Counted from the stretch's first letter, positions 1-8,446 are shown. The stretch: 64,000 nucleotides of DNA from Dyadobacter sediminis (GCF_005860765.1 NZ_VCEI01000021.1:186001-250000); one strand, 5' to 3'. Translations and numbers: made by a program. The notes: generated from the letters alone by a model not told the origin.

Positions 1-1
1 G

Positions 2-796
2 AACGAATCTCCTTTTTACCGTTCCGGCAACGGCGGAACCAATACAAAAGTCACCAAGCAATTGGTTGATTATCTGAAAGCATTGAACGATACTCGATTG
101 TATGCTTATGCATTGCCAACACCTGCAAGCAGCGCCGTGGATGCAAACGGCAACCGCCCCGATCCTAAAAACTTTCAGTATGCGGGCGACCTGAACGGCA
201 TCGGAAATTTCCCGGACAACAACCTTACTTCGCCGACGGGCATGTTGTGGATGTCTATTCAGTATTCACCCGATCTGGCGTCTGCAACGGCCGGACAGGG
301 AATCATCATCAGTTACTCGGAAGTACAGTTTATTCTGGCGGAAGCAGCTGAAAAGGGATTTATTGCAGGCGGATCGGCAGCGGCGGAAACGTATTACAAA
401 AACGGCATCAAAGATCAGTTCAAGTATTACAGCAGCCGCATTTCGTCCAACTTGGCAACTTCTTATCTGAAACTTACGCCCGCGAGCATTTCGGTGAGTG
501 ACAGCTATTTTACACAACCCGCCGTTGCCTATGCCGGAACGCAGCCGCAGAAACTGGAAAAAATCGCCCTGCAGAAATGGATCTCACTTTATATGGTCGG
601 TTATGAAGCCTGGTCGGAATGGCGGCGCACCGGATTTCCTGCTATTCCCGTTGGCCCGATTGGTCCCGGTTATGTGCCAAGAAGGATTTTGTACCCTGCG
701 GATGAAATCAGGATTAATCAGGCAAATTACAATGAAGCCGTAAGCTGGCTTGGCGCAGATGATCTGAAAACGCGCGTCTGGTGGGATAAACAGTAA
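2..796 (+). CDS. SusD-like nutrient-binding outer-membrane lipoprotein, 3' part only
   Basis: This is the C-terminal part of a SusD/RagB-type protein. The reading frame is open from base 2, so the true start and lipoprotein signal lie outside the window. The stretch around PQKLEKIALQKWISLYMVG, followed by EAWSEWRRTGFP and the closing RILYPADEIRINQANY and WWDKQ, is typical of the SusD-like_2 subfamily (PF12771), whose C-terminal helices pack beside a SusC transporter. SusD proteins sit on the outer surface of the outer membrane and deliver ligands to the partner SusC, which should lie just upstream. A phosphatase lipoprotein starts 18 bp downstream, so the two are probably co-transcribed. The ligand cannot be read from the sequence. 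Assignment to the family is firm; the subfamily is from memory. Confidence 0.88.
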   Translation, partial: NESPFYRSGNGGTNTKVTKQLVDYLKALNDTRLYAYALPTPASSAVDANGNRPDPKNFQYAGDLNGIGNFPDNNLTSPTGMLWMSIQYSPDLASATAGQGIIISYSEVQFILAEAAEKGFIAGGSAAAETYYKNGIKDQFKYYSSRISSNLATSYLKLTPASISVSDSYFTQPAVAYAGTQPQKLEKIALQKWISLYMVGYEAWSEWRRTGFPAIPVGPIGPGYVPRRILYPADEIRINQANYNEAVSWLGADDLKTRVWWDKQ

Positions 797-814
797 TACG
801 TTAACTTAAAAACT

Positions 815-2479
815 ATGTTATCAAAAGTATTGTGCATGCTGTCATCGGTAAGTTTGCTGATGACGGCATGTACCAAAAGTTCCGAAGAAAAACCTTCCGG
901 CATTGAGCATGTAATTGTGATTGGCGTGGACGGACTAAGCCCGGACGGCATTCAAAAAGCCGAAACGCCGCATCTCGACAATATGGTTGCCAACGGCAGC
1001 GTCAAATGGAATGTGCGTTCCGTGCTCACTTCCAGCAGCAGCCAGAACTGGGCTTCCATGATTATGGGCGCCGGACCGGAGCAGCACGGCATCATCAACA
1101 ACGACTGGGAAATGGACGATCACACGTTGCCGCCGGTTGTGGAGGAAGCAGACGGACGTTTTCCGACCATTTTCAGTATTCTTCACAAGAGTAAACCGGA
1201 AGCAGAGATCGGAACTGTTTATCACTGGGACGGATTTGGCCGGTTATTTCAAAAGAATGCCGTTAATTATGACAAGCGTTTTTCAACAGAAGATTCCACT
1301 GCCGCCGATTTTATCAATTATATCAAAACAAAAAAGCCCGTTCTCGGTTTTGTTCATTTTGATCACGTGGATCATGCGGGGCATCACGGCGGGCACGGTT
1401 CGCCGGAATATTACAAAGCGGTTGCCAAAGCGGATTCGCTGATCGGGAACATACTGGCGGGAATTAGGGCAGCGGGAATCGAGGATAAAACGCTGGTGAT
1501 TGTTTGGGCGGATCATGGCGGGATCGGGTACGGACATGGAGGCGCCACGCCGCAGGAAGCCGAAATTGCCGGGATTTTTTACGGAAAAGATGTTAAAAAA
1601 GGGTATAAAATTGAGCAGCAGGTTTATACGTACGATCTGGCGTCTACAATCGCCTTTGCGCTTGATGTTCAGCAGCCTTATGCGTGGATCGGCCGTCCTG
1701 TAAAACCGGTTTTTGAAGGATTAAAAGAACCTGAAAATCTGTGGCTTGGCGAAAAAAGGATTGCTTCTCCGGTTATTTACCCCGAACGGAAATTGTATCA
1801 GCAGGCTGGCGGATTGTATACAGATCAAACGGCTTCTGTCAAAATTGATACGAAAGCTGAAAACAGCGTAACAAGATACACGACGGACGGAAGCGAGCCG
1901 GACAGCACATCGGTAGTTTATAAAAATCCTTTTACGGTAGCTAAAACGACGGTCGTAAAAGCAAAATCATTTAATAAGGAAGGCAAGGAAAGTTTGTCGG
2001 AAACTGCTTATTTCAGGCTGGTGAAATCAGGGTCCGGCAACGGGCTGAAAACTTCTTTTTACCAGGGCAAGGATCTGAACAAAATGCCTGATTTTTCCGG
2101 AATGAAAAAAGGCAAAACCTGGACAAGTGCCGAATTTACTATTAACCGGGACCAGCTTAATGCGATCCTCGAGAAAGACAATGCCAGCTTTGCATTGCGG
2201 TTTGAAGGTTTTATACAGATAGACAAGCCGGGAAAATACCTTTTTGCAACACAGTCGGACGATGGCAGTAAACTCTATATCGACGGCAAGGAAGTTGTGG
2301 ATAATGACGGAAATCACGGCGTAACAGAAGCAACCGGAAGCATGGAACTGACCGCCGGAAAACATCCGGTAAAAGTTGAATATTGTAATAATGGCGGCGG
2401 GTTCTGGCTGGATGCTTTTTACAAAGGTCCGGGAATTGCCAAACAACTGATTCCCGCGGATAAACTTTTTACAGAATAA
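815..2479 (+). CDS. Alkaline-phosphatase-superfamily lipoprotein with chitobiase-C-like and PA14 domains
   Basis: A 554-residue exported hydrolase. A short signal ends in a lipobox (LLMTAC, Cys about 19), so it is probably membrane-anchored. Residues about 30-310 carry the metal-dependent phosphodiesterase/phosphatase core: GVDGLSPDG with the first metal Asp, SSSSQNWASM with the Ser/Thr nucleophile region, GPEQHGI, FDHVDHAGHHGGHG and WADHGGIGYGHGG. Residues about 320-400 resemble the chitobiase C-terminal domain (TTDGSEPDSTS), and about 410-550 a PA14 domain (ATQSDDGSKLYIDG), a carbohydrate- or ligand-binding module. The superfamily includes nucleotide pyrophosphatases, phosphodiesterases and phosphonoacetate hydrolase; the exact substrate is unknown. 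The gene lies 18 bp after a SusD-like gene and before a phosphonate-type PLP enzyme, which suggests an organophosphorus ligand (inference). Confidence 0.85.
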   Translation: MLSKVLCMLSSVSLLMTACTKSSEEKPSGIEHVIVIGVDGLSPDGIQKAETPHLDNMVANGSVKWNVRSVLTSSSSQNWASMIMGAGPEQHGIINNDWEMDDHTLPPVVEEADGRFPTIFSILHKSKPEAEIGTVYHWDGFGRLFQKNAVNYDKRFSTEDSTAADFINYIKTKKPVLGFVHFDHVDHAGHHGGHGSPEYYKAVAKADSLIGNILAGIRAAGIEDKTLVIVWADHGGIGYGHGGATPQEAEIAGIFYGKDVKKGYKIEQQVYTYDLASTIAFALDVQQPYAWIGRPVKPVFEGLKEPENLWLGEKRIASPVIYPERKLYQQAGGLYTDQTASVKIDTKAENSVTRYTTDGSEPDSTSVVYKNPFTVAKTTVVKAKSFNKEGKESLSETAYFRLVKSGSGNGLKTSFYQGKDLNKMPDFSGMKKGKTWTSAEFTINRDQLNAILEKDNASFALRFEGFIQIDKPGKYLFATQSDDGSKLYIDGKEVVDNDGNHGVTEATGSMELTAGKHPVKVEYCNNGGGFWLDAFYKGPGIAKQLIPADKLFTE

Positions 2480-2512
2480 CCCACTATTCCTATACCTTTC
2501 GATCCATCAAGT

Positions 2513-2540
2513 CCCCGGATGAAAGTCCGGGGCATTTTTA
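2513..2540 (+). terminator. Intrinsic terminator or attenuator after the phosphatase gene
   Basis: CCCCGGA (2513-2519) pairs with TCCGGGG (2526-2532) around a 6-nt loop, followed by CATTTTTA. The hairpin ends only 12 bp before the ATG of the next gene, so it would either separate the two genes or act as an attenuator. Confidence 0.75.
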
Positions 2541-2544
2541 AAAA

Positions 2545-3903
2545 ATGACAGAAACCCATAACAGAACCGAAGGCGATATCAACCTTTCTGCGGCACGGCG
2601 AAACTGGTATTCCGTCATGAATGATCCGGATACGCAGCATTACCTTCAGGAAGACGCCGAGTATTTTCTCCATCAAGCCTTATCCACGCCATGTCTGGAT
2701 GTACTCGCTTCCTGCGAAGGTATTTACCTGACGGATATTCAGGGGAAACGCTACATGGATTTTCACGGGAACAACGTACATCAGCTCGGGTACCGCAATC
2801 CTTATATTGTAGATAAAATAAAGCAGCAGCTGGATGTGCTGCCGTTCTCACCGCGCCGGTTTACCAATGTGCCGGCCATCGAGCTAGCAAAAAAACTGGG
2901 CAGTCTTTTGCCGGCTGATCTGAACCGCGTGCTTTTTGCGCCCGGCGGCACTTCTTCCATCAGTATGGCGCTTAAGCTGGCCCGTGTCGTCACGGGAAAG
3001 CATAAAGTAATTTCGCTATGGGATTCTTTTCACGGCGCATCGCTGGATGCCATTTCCGCAGGCGGCGAGCTGGATTTCCGCAAGGATATGGGTCCGCTGA
3101 TGCCGGGCGTAGAGCGCATTCCGCCGCCCATGACATACCGCGGGCCGTTTCTGGCAGCGGGCAGCGGTGATCTTCCGTATGCGGAATATCTTGAATACGT
3201 CATTCAAAAAGAAGGCGATATCGGTGCGTTCATGATTGAAACGATCCGGAACACGGACGTGCAGATTCCTTCGCAGGCTTACTGGAACAGAGTCCGGGAA
3301 ATATGTACAAAGCACAAGGTTTTACTGATTCTGGATGAGATTCCGATTGCTTTCGGACGCACCGGGAAAATGTTTGCATTTGAACATTACGGCATTGAAC
3401 CGGATATCATTTGTCTCGGAAAAGGGCTGGGCGGCGGTGTGATGCCGATGGCCGCCATTGTGGCAAGAAATGAGTACAACGTTGCCCGAAGCATTTCGCT
3501 TGGTCATTTTACGCATGAGAAAAGCCCGCTGGGAAGCGTAGCCGCGCTGGCCATGTTCGAGTTTATGGAACAAAATCATATTCTGGAGAAAGTGCAGCAG
3601 GACGAACGGTTTATGGCATCCGAAATGGAAAAACTGATGGATAAATTCCCGCTGATCGGGGATGTGCGGGGAATCGGGTTGTTGTGGGGCGTGGAGCTTG
3701 TGAAAGACAGGCAAACCAGGGAAAAAGCCATTGAAGCAGCTGAAACGGTTATGTATGAATGTCTTAAAAACGGATTGAGCTTTAAAGTTTCACAGGGAAA
3801 TGTACTGCAGTTATCGCCTCCGCTGATCATCAACAGGGTGGAACTGAAAGAAGCATTGCGGATTCTTGAAAATGCCCTAAGTACCGCGTCAGGCGTTCTT
3901 TAA
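2545..3903 (+). CDS. Class III PLP enzyme, probable (R)-1-hydroxy-2-aminoethylphosphonate ammonia-lyase (PbfA-like)
   Basis: A 452-residue class III aminotransferase-fold protein, full length for the family. Visible motifs are FAPGGTSSISMALKLAR, the PLP-Asp region LDEIPIAFGRTGKMFAFE, and CLGKGLGGGVMP with the Schiff-base Lys. The N-terminal pattern TEGDINLS...FLHQALSTPCLDVLAS is one I associate with PbfA, which removes ammonia from 1-hydroxy-2-aminoethylphosphonate to give phosphonoacetaldehyde; this rests on memory and has not been searched. An ordinary omega-aminotransferase is the alternative. The start at 2545 is kept because that N-terminal motif appears conserved, although a terminator hairpin ends 12 bp upstream; Met25 (2617) is the next ATG. 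A DUF5690 permease follows 17 bp downstream and is probably co-transcribed. Confidence 0.8.
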   Translation: MTETHNRTEGDINLSAARRNWYSVMNDPDTQHYLQEDAEYFLHQALSTPCLDVLASCEGIYLTDIQGKRYMDFHGNNVHQLGYRNPYIVDKIKQQLDVLPFSPRRFTNVPAIELAKKLGSLLPADLNRVLFAPGGTSSISMALKLARVVTGKHKVISLWDSFHGASLDAISAGGELDFRKDMGPLMPGVERIPPPMTYRGPFLAAGSGDLPYAEYLEYVIQKEGDIGAFMIETIRNTDVQIPSQAYWNRVREICTKHKVLLILDEIPIAFGRTGKMFAFEHYGIEPDIICLGKGLGGGVMPMAAIVARNEYNVARSISLGHFTHEKSPLGSVAALAMFEFMEQNHILEKVQQDERFMASEMEKLMDKFPLIGDVRGIGLLWGVELVKDRQTREKAIEAAETVMYECLKNGLSFKVSQGNVLQLSPPLIINRVELKEALRILENALSTASGVL

Positions 3904-3920
3904 AACCTAAATTCCGGATT

Positions 3921-5216
3921 ATGCGTCTGAAAGAGATGTTGTTGCGTTCCAACGCGTTTTTTATTTCGTGGGCTGTTATTGCTTCGTTTGGTACCTATTT
4001 CTGCATGTATGCATTCCGGAAGCCGTTCAGCGCAGGACTTTACGAGGGTCTGGAAATAGGAAATATCGGTTACAAAGCCATCCTGATCATTTCTCAGGTT
4101 GCCGGTTATACGTTGTCCAAATTTGCCGGCATCAAGGTCATTTCCGAGCTGCGGCACCGTTCCAGAATCCGGCTTATTATCTTACTGATCCTTGTTGCTG
4201 AAGCTGCACTGCTGCTGTTCGGACTGGTGCCGTTTCCGTACAACTTCATTTTTCTGTTTATCAACGGATTGCCTCTTGGCATTGTTTACGGCATTGTGTT
4301 CAGTTTTCTGGAAGGACGGCGATTTACGGAAATGCTGGCTTTGGGATTGAATATCAGCGTAGTGGTTGCGTCGGGAATCCTTAAAACCATTTACATCGAA
4401 CTGCATGGATTATTTCCGGTCATTTCGGAATTCAGTATGCCTTTCTTTATGGGATTATTATTTTTACCGCTGTTCCTGATCTTTGTCTGGATGCTTTCGG
4501 TGATCCCGGAGCCCAATGCGGAAGATATCCGTTTAAGGACAAAAAGGCTGCCCATGACGCAGGAAGACAAGTGCGCCGTCATGCGGCAATTCGGATTTCC
4601 GATCGTTTGTCTGGTTCTATTCTATGCTTCCATGGTCGTGCTGCGTGATTTTCGGGACAATTTCACTATTGAGATCTGGAATGAAATCGATATGCATTGG
4701 GCGAGCAGTGTTTTAACCACAACCGAAATGATCAGCGGCATCATCGTGCTCGTTATTATCGGCAGCCTGGCCTTTGTCCGGGATAACGTAAAAGGTTTCA
4801 GGTTAACCAATTTTATTCTCTTCCTTTCCATTTGTCTGATCGGCTCGGGCACTTTGCTGTTTCAGAAGGCGCTCGTGAGCGGTTTTTTATGGATGCTGCT
4901 TGTGGGTTTGGGAACGTTTCTGGCTTACACCGTTCTTCAGACCGTTATTTTTGATCGCATGATCGCTCTTTTCAGGATCAAGGCCAATGCCGGTTTCTTT
5001 ATTTATATCTGCGAAAGCATCGGTTATATGGGCAGCGCCGGCTTGCTGCTGTACAAGGAATTTTTTATGAAGGAAATGAACTGGTCCGCCGTTCTGATGC
5101 AGTTTACATACGTGCAGTTTTTCACCGGGTTCCTGCTGCTTCTGGCGAGCAACATTTTCTTTGAGCGTTACAGGCAGCAAAAAGAATCGGAAAGCGGGCC
5201 GCTGCAAGCAGTATAA
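3921..5216 (+). CDS. DUF5690-family MFS-like permease
   Basis: A 431-residue integral membrane protein with about 12 hydrophobic segments. The N-terminal region (FFISWAVIASFGTYFCMYAF, then RKPFSAGLYEG) and the stretch INGLPLGIVYGIVFSFLEGR identify the Bacteroidota family DUF5690, which is MFS-like and has no assigned substrate. It starts 17 bp after the PbfA-like gene and ends just before a strong terminator, so it closes the operon. Its context argues for inner-membrane transport of the substrate or product of the adjacent phosphatase and PLP enzyme, possibly an aminophosphonate; that is inference. The family assignment is confident and the function is not. Confidence 0.85.
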   Translation: MRLKEMLLRSNAFFISWAVIASFGTYFCMYAFRKPFSAGLYEGLEIGNIGYKAILIISQVAGYTLSKFAGIKVISELRHRSRIRLIILLILVAEAALLLFGLVPFPYNFIFLFINGLPLGIVYGIVFSFLEGRRFTEMLALGLNISVVVASGILKTIYIELHGLFPVISEFSMPFFMGLLFLPLFLIFVWMLSVIPEPNAEDIRLRTKRLPMTQEDKCAVMRQFGFPIVCLVLFYASMVVLRDFRDNFTIEIWNEIDMHWASSVLTTTEMISGIIVLVIIGSLAFVRDNVKGFRLTNFILFLSICLIGSGTLLFQKALVSGFLWMLLVGLGTFLAYTVLQTVIFDRMIALFRIKANAGFFIYICESIGYMGSAGLLLYKEFFMKEMNWSAVLMQFTYVQFFTGFLLLLASNIFFERYRQQKESESGPLQAV

Positions 5217-5227
5217 ATCTTCAACAA

Positions 5228-5258
5228 AAAAAGAGAGAACAAGCCGTTCTCTCTTTTT
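5228..5258. terminator. Bidirectional terminator between convergent genes
   Basis: AAAGAGAGAAC and GTTCTCTCTTT form an 11-bp stem with a 5-nt loop (AAGCC). An A-run on the left and a T-run on the right let it work on both strands, between the DUF5690 gene and the minus-strand small secreted protein. Confidence 0.85.
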
Positions 5259-5293
5259 AAATCTCAATTCACCTTAATAACTTGTTTACTTTA

Positions 5294-5518
5294 CTATTTT
5301 GCTACTTTAAGTGCTACAATAGATGCTTTTTGCGCAGGCGTATATTTTCCGTAATCATTGCTGGTTTTGGTACGCTTCGGTGCCGGTGTTTCCAGAACAG
5401 GTTCGGCTGGCGGCAGGTTTTTTACTCCGGACTTGTTTTTATCTTCCATATGGCCAGCAAATACGATAGAAGTGCTCAGCGCCATAGCGGAAACGAAAGT
5501 TGTTAGTACATTTTTCAT
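5294..5518 (-). CDS. Small secreted hypothetical protein (74 aa)
   Basis: I do not recognise a family. The product has a clean signal peptide (MKNVLTTFVSAMALSTSIVFA, cut about residue 21) and a short, polar, Pro- and Lys-rich mature part (PPAEPVLETPAPKRTKT) ending in YTPAQKASIVALKVAK. It is probably a periplasmic or surface peptide. The coding claim rests on the signal peptide, a possible -7 element 44 bp upstream (CAAACTTA on the plus strand) and the bidirectional terminator immediately after the stop. There is no obvious operon partner. Confidence 0.7.
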   Translation of the reverse strand: MKNVLTTFVSAMALSTSIVFAGHMEDKNKSGVKNLPPAEPVLETPAPKRTKTSNDYGKYTPAQKASIVALKVAK

Positions 5519-5561
5519 AGCTGAATTATTTTAATTCTTCTCTTTGTCTTATTCGACGTCA

Positions 5562-5569
5562 CAAACTTA
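5562..5569 (-). promoter_or_regulatory. Candidate -7 element of the small secreted protein gene
   Basis: Read on the minus strand this is TAAGTTTG, an exact match to the Bacteroidota -7 consensus TAnnTTTG, 44 bp before the ATG. I see no clear TTG at -33, so the call is tentative. Confidence 0.4.
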
Positions 5570-5784
5570 ATGCATTTCAAAGGATGGAAAATTCATGTGT
5601 TGAATGAGCGATATATATTCAAGATAGATGGTTTAAGTTGATGATGAGTTATTTAACGGATGTTTGCGGCCTGTGCTTTACTTTTCCTTTGTCAGTTCAA
5701 AGTCTTTGGATATGTATTGTTTTGTGGAGGAATAGTACAAATTGCTTGCTGATGTGACAATTATTTTTTTCTTAAATTGCTCGG

Positions 5785-6978
5785 ATGGAACAGCTAATTA
5801 ATCTCAGACCGTTTAAAGAATTTGTAAAATCGGGTTCGTTCGGGGGTGTGCTCCTGATCGTTTGTGTAATTATCTCACTGATCATTGCCAATTCTTCACT
5901 CGGGCCGGGTTTTGAACAGTTGCTGACGACCGAACTCGGTTTTGAAACAGCCCAAATTCATCTGAACTATTCCATTCTGCTCTGGATCAATGATGGATTG
6001 ATGGCTATTTTTTTCCTGATGGTCGGACTGGAAATTAAAAGGGAACTGATCGAAGGCGAACTTTCTTCACTGAAAATGGCAGCTCTGCCGGTTTTTGCGG
6101 CATTGGGCGGCGTCATTGCTCCGGCAACCATTTATTTTCTGCTGAATAAAAATACGGAAACAGCTGCGGGATGGGGAATTCCGATGGCAACGGACATTGC
6201 ATTTGCGATTGCCATAATCACCATGCTTGGCAATAAAGTGCCGCCTTCTCTCAAAATATTTCTGGCCGCGCTCGCTATTGTAGACGACCTCATGGCCATT
6301 CTGGTAATAGCCATTTTTTATTCATCCGATCTGCATTATACTTTTCTGCTGTATGCGGCGGGGATTTTTGCCATGCTGCTGGTCATTAACAAACTGGGTG
6401 TCAAAAATCTGGCTGCGTATCTTGTTCCGGGTGTCTTTATCTGGTATTTTATTCATCATTCGGGCGTGCATGCCACCATTGCCGGTGTCCTCACCGCTTT
6501 CGCCATTCCGACCAATCCCGTTTCAGAAGAATCACCGCTGGAAAAACTGGAACATATGCTCGTTAATCCGGTAAATTTTTTCATTATGCCGTTGTTTGCG
6601 CTGGTTAATACAAACATCAAATTTGAGCCGGAAATGGTGGACGGGCTTACAACAACGCTCGGACTTGGAATCATCCTTGGCCTTGTTATCGGCAAGCCTT
6701 TGGGAATTGCTTTACTTTCCTGGATTTCAGTAAAATTGGGAATCAGCGATAGACCGAAAGGAGCGGAATGGGCGCATATTGTCGGCGTCGGTATGCTGGG
6801 CGGAATTGGCTTCACCATGTCCGTCTTCATCGCCTTGCTTTCCTTTTCCGGCAAACACCTGATTCTGTCTGAAGCCAAATTTTCTATTCTCATCGGCTCC
6901 ATTTTGTCCGGTTTGCTGGGTTATGTAACGCTTACAATGATCAGTCGCAAGAATTTGAAAAATAATCCTGAATTGTAA
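5785..6978 (+). CDS. nhaA: Na+/H+ antiporter NhaA
   Basis: A 397-residue, 12-segment inner-membrane antiporter that exports Na+ in exchange for H+, supporting pH and sodium homeostasis. Family hallmarks are GLMAIFFLMVGLEIKREL, the TM4 motif MATDIAFAIA, and the paired ion-binding aspartates in LAIVDDLMAILVIA; the C-terminal half has GVGMLGGIGFTMSVFIA. Its length matches the family (about 390). It stands alone: the upstream neighbour is divergent and the downstream neighbour convergent, with only 3 bp between its stop and the opposite gene's stop. The 266 bp upstream are AT-rich with no exact TAnnTTTG element that I could place. Confidence 0.97.
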   Translation: MEQLINLRPFKEFVKSGSFGGVLLIVCVIISLIIANSSLGPGFEQLLTTELGFETAQIHLNYSILLWINDGLMAIFFLMVGLEIKRELIEGELSSLKMAALPVFAALGGVIAPATIYFLLNKNTETAAGWGIPMATDIAFAIAIITMLGNKVPPSLKIFLAALAIVDDLMAILVIAIFYSSDLHYTFLLYAAGIFAMLLVINKLGVKNLAAYLVPGVFIWYFIHHSGVHATIAGVLTAFAIPTNPVSEESPLEKLEHMLVNPVNFFIMPLFALVNTNIKFEPEMVDGLTTTLGLGIILGLVIGKPLGIALLSWISVKLGISDRPKGAEWAHIVGVGMLGGIGFTMSVFIALLSFSGKHLILSEAKFSILIGSILSGLLGYVTLTMISRKNLKNNPEL

Positions 6979-6981
6979 ACC

Positions 6982-7488
6982 CTACTCCGTCTTGCTCTTG
7001 ATCAGAATATAATCAATGTCGTTTCCATCCGCAAAGGCTGAAATCTGCGTGTATTTTTCGTAATTATCCCATTGCTTTAATTTATCATCGTCGATTTTTG
7101 GCTCCACGTTGTCTTTCAAATTAAGCAGGCCAAGAATGACGCGGTTTTCAAAATCAAAATCTGAAAGGTTATTCAGGGTAATTCGGTCCGCAATGTCATT
7201 GATAAATATGATTTCGACTTTTCCTTCTTTATAAATCATTTTGGGGCATTTGTCGCAGCCTGCATTTTCATCCTTGTAATAGCTGTCCAGTTTTCCCGGC
7301 CCCAGTACGGCTTCCACTTCTTTTTCACTGCGCAGCGCAATTCTCGGCAAATCCATTTCCACGGTTACAGGCGCATTTTCATCACCGTCGCCCATGACAA
7401 AGAATTTGATAAAAACGGCAATCAAAATCAGGATAAATGCAATAAACTTCCAGTTTGCCCACTTGCGTTTCAGTGTAACGTTATTCAT
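6982..7488 (-). CDS. Single-pass membrane-anchored hypothetical protein
   Basis: I cannot name a family. The 168-residue product begins with a basic segment, then one membrane span (FIAFILILIAVFIKFFVMG), and an extracytoplasmic domain of about 130 residues containing DENAGCDKCPK, whose close Cys pair could bind metal or form a disulfide. The chosen ATG (7488) gives a normal N-in/C-out anchor; the open frame extends 16 codons further to 7536 but that part looks non-coding and would crowd the divergent endonuclease V gene. The gene converges with nhaA at its 3' end. Confidence 0.7.
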   Translation of the reverse strand: MNNVTLKRKWANWKFIAFILILIAVFIKFFVMGDGDENAPVTVEMDLPRIALRSEKEVEAVLGPGKLDSYYKDENAGCDKCPKMIYKEGKVEIIFINDIADRITLNNLSDFDFENRVILGLLNLKDNVEPKIDDDKLKQWDNYEKYTQISAFADGNDIDYILIKSKTE

Positions 7489-7557
7489 GAATGGCTTGGT
7501 TTTTGATATAGACAGAACAATAAATTGTGTAAACACGAAATATCATGCCAGCCGCTT

Positions 7558-8286
7558 ATGAATTCAATTACTGACACTCCGGAATCAAATTATGATATGC
7601 TTACCATTACTGAAGCAACCCTTATTCAGAAAAACCTGAGAGAACAGCTGAATCTGAAGCCGCTTCAGTCACCGATCCGCACCATTGCCGGAGCAGACAT
7701 ATCGTTATCGCTTTACAGTGAAACTGTTTATGCAGGAATGGTCATACTGAGTTTTCCCGATCTGCAACCCGTAGCGTATTCACTTGTGAAAAGCAGCACC
7801 ACATTTCCGTATGTGCCCGGCTTTCTGGCTTTCCGCGAAATACCGTCGTTACTGAAAGTTTATGAACAGATTCCGGTAAAGCCCGACGTGATTATGTTTG
7901 ATGGAAACGGCATTATACATAAAAGAAGAATGGGGATTGCTTCCCATTTCGGGGTACTGACGGACTCGGTTACCATGGGCTGCGCCAAGAAAAAACTGAC
8001 GGGCCAATATGAAGATCCCGGCGAAAACAGGGGCGAATATTCATTGCTTACCGATAAAGGCGAAACGATCGGGTACGTGCTGAGAAGCAAGAATAATGTA
8101 AAACCGGTTTTTATTTCGCCGGGACACAATATGAGCCTTGATGACAGCCTGAACATTGCTATGAAATGCATTCACAAATACCGCCTTCCGGAGCCTACAC
8201 GCAAAGCGCATGAGTTTGTAAATCTTTTCAGAACGGGCGAGCTGAAAGAAGGGTACCATGAAATCGGTTCATTGCAGCTCTTCTGA
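7558..8286 (+). CDS. nfi: Endonuclease V (deoxyinosine 3' endonuclease)
   Basis: A 242-residue DNA-repair nuclease. Endonuclease V cuts the second phosphodiester bond 3' to deoxyinosine, repairing deaminated adenine. Conserved blocks are present in order: TIAGADIS with catalytic Asp about 47, YVPGFLAFREIPS (the strand-separating wedge), FDGNGIIHKRRMGIASHFG with the second metal Asp, and TMGCAKKKL. The ATG at 7558 fits the family; open frame upstream to 7525 has only a TTG, and Met14 (7597) is a shorter alternative. It is divergent from the membrane protein gene at 7488 with 69 bp between them, so they may share a control region. Confidence 0.93.
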   Translation: MNSITDTPESNYDMLTITEATLIQKNLREQLNLKPLQSPIRTIAGADISLSLYSETVYAGMVILSFPDLQPVAYSLVKSSTTFPYVPGFLAFREIPSLLKVYEQIPVKPDVIMFDGNGIIHKRRMGIASHFGVLTDSVTMGCAKKKLTGQYEDPGENRGEYSLLTDKGETIGYVLRSKNNVKPVFISPGHNMSLDDSLNIAMKCIHKYRLPEPTRKAHEFVNLFRTGELKEGYHEIGSLQLF

Positions 8287-8314
8287 AAATAAGATTGAAG
8301 CAAAGTTATTTGTT

Positions 8315-8446
8315 GTCACATTGAGCACGGAAGGTCACTTTTTGTACCGGAATGTCATGAATGGTCATTTATTGTCATGTATTGTTTTGAATGTCATTCA
8401 TGGTTTTTACTGGTGACATATAACCTGATGTTTCGCTCAATGTGAC
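8315..8446. repeat. 12-bp inverted repeat enclosing a 10-bp-periodic GTCAT motif
   Basis: GTCACATTGAGC (8315-8326) and GCTCAATGTGAC (8435-8446) are perfect inverted repeats 108 bp apart. Between them GTCAT recurs at 8354, 8364 and 8374, exactly 10 bp apart, and again at 8393. It fills the intergenic space between convergent endonuclease V and chitinase genes and could be a small non-autonomous element or a binding-site array. Confidence 0.65.

Noticed and set aside
7489-7536. N-terminal extension of the membrane protein gene to 7536
   Set aside because: The extra 16 residues precede a normal signal-anchor start and would crowd the divergent endonuclease V gene; ATG 7488 is preferred.
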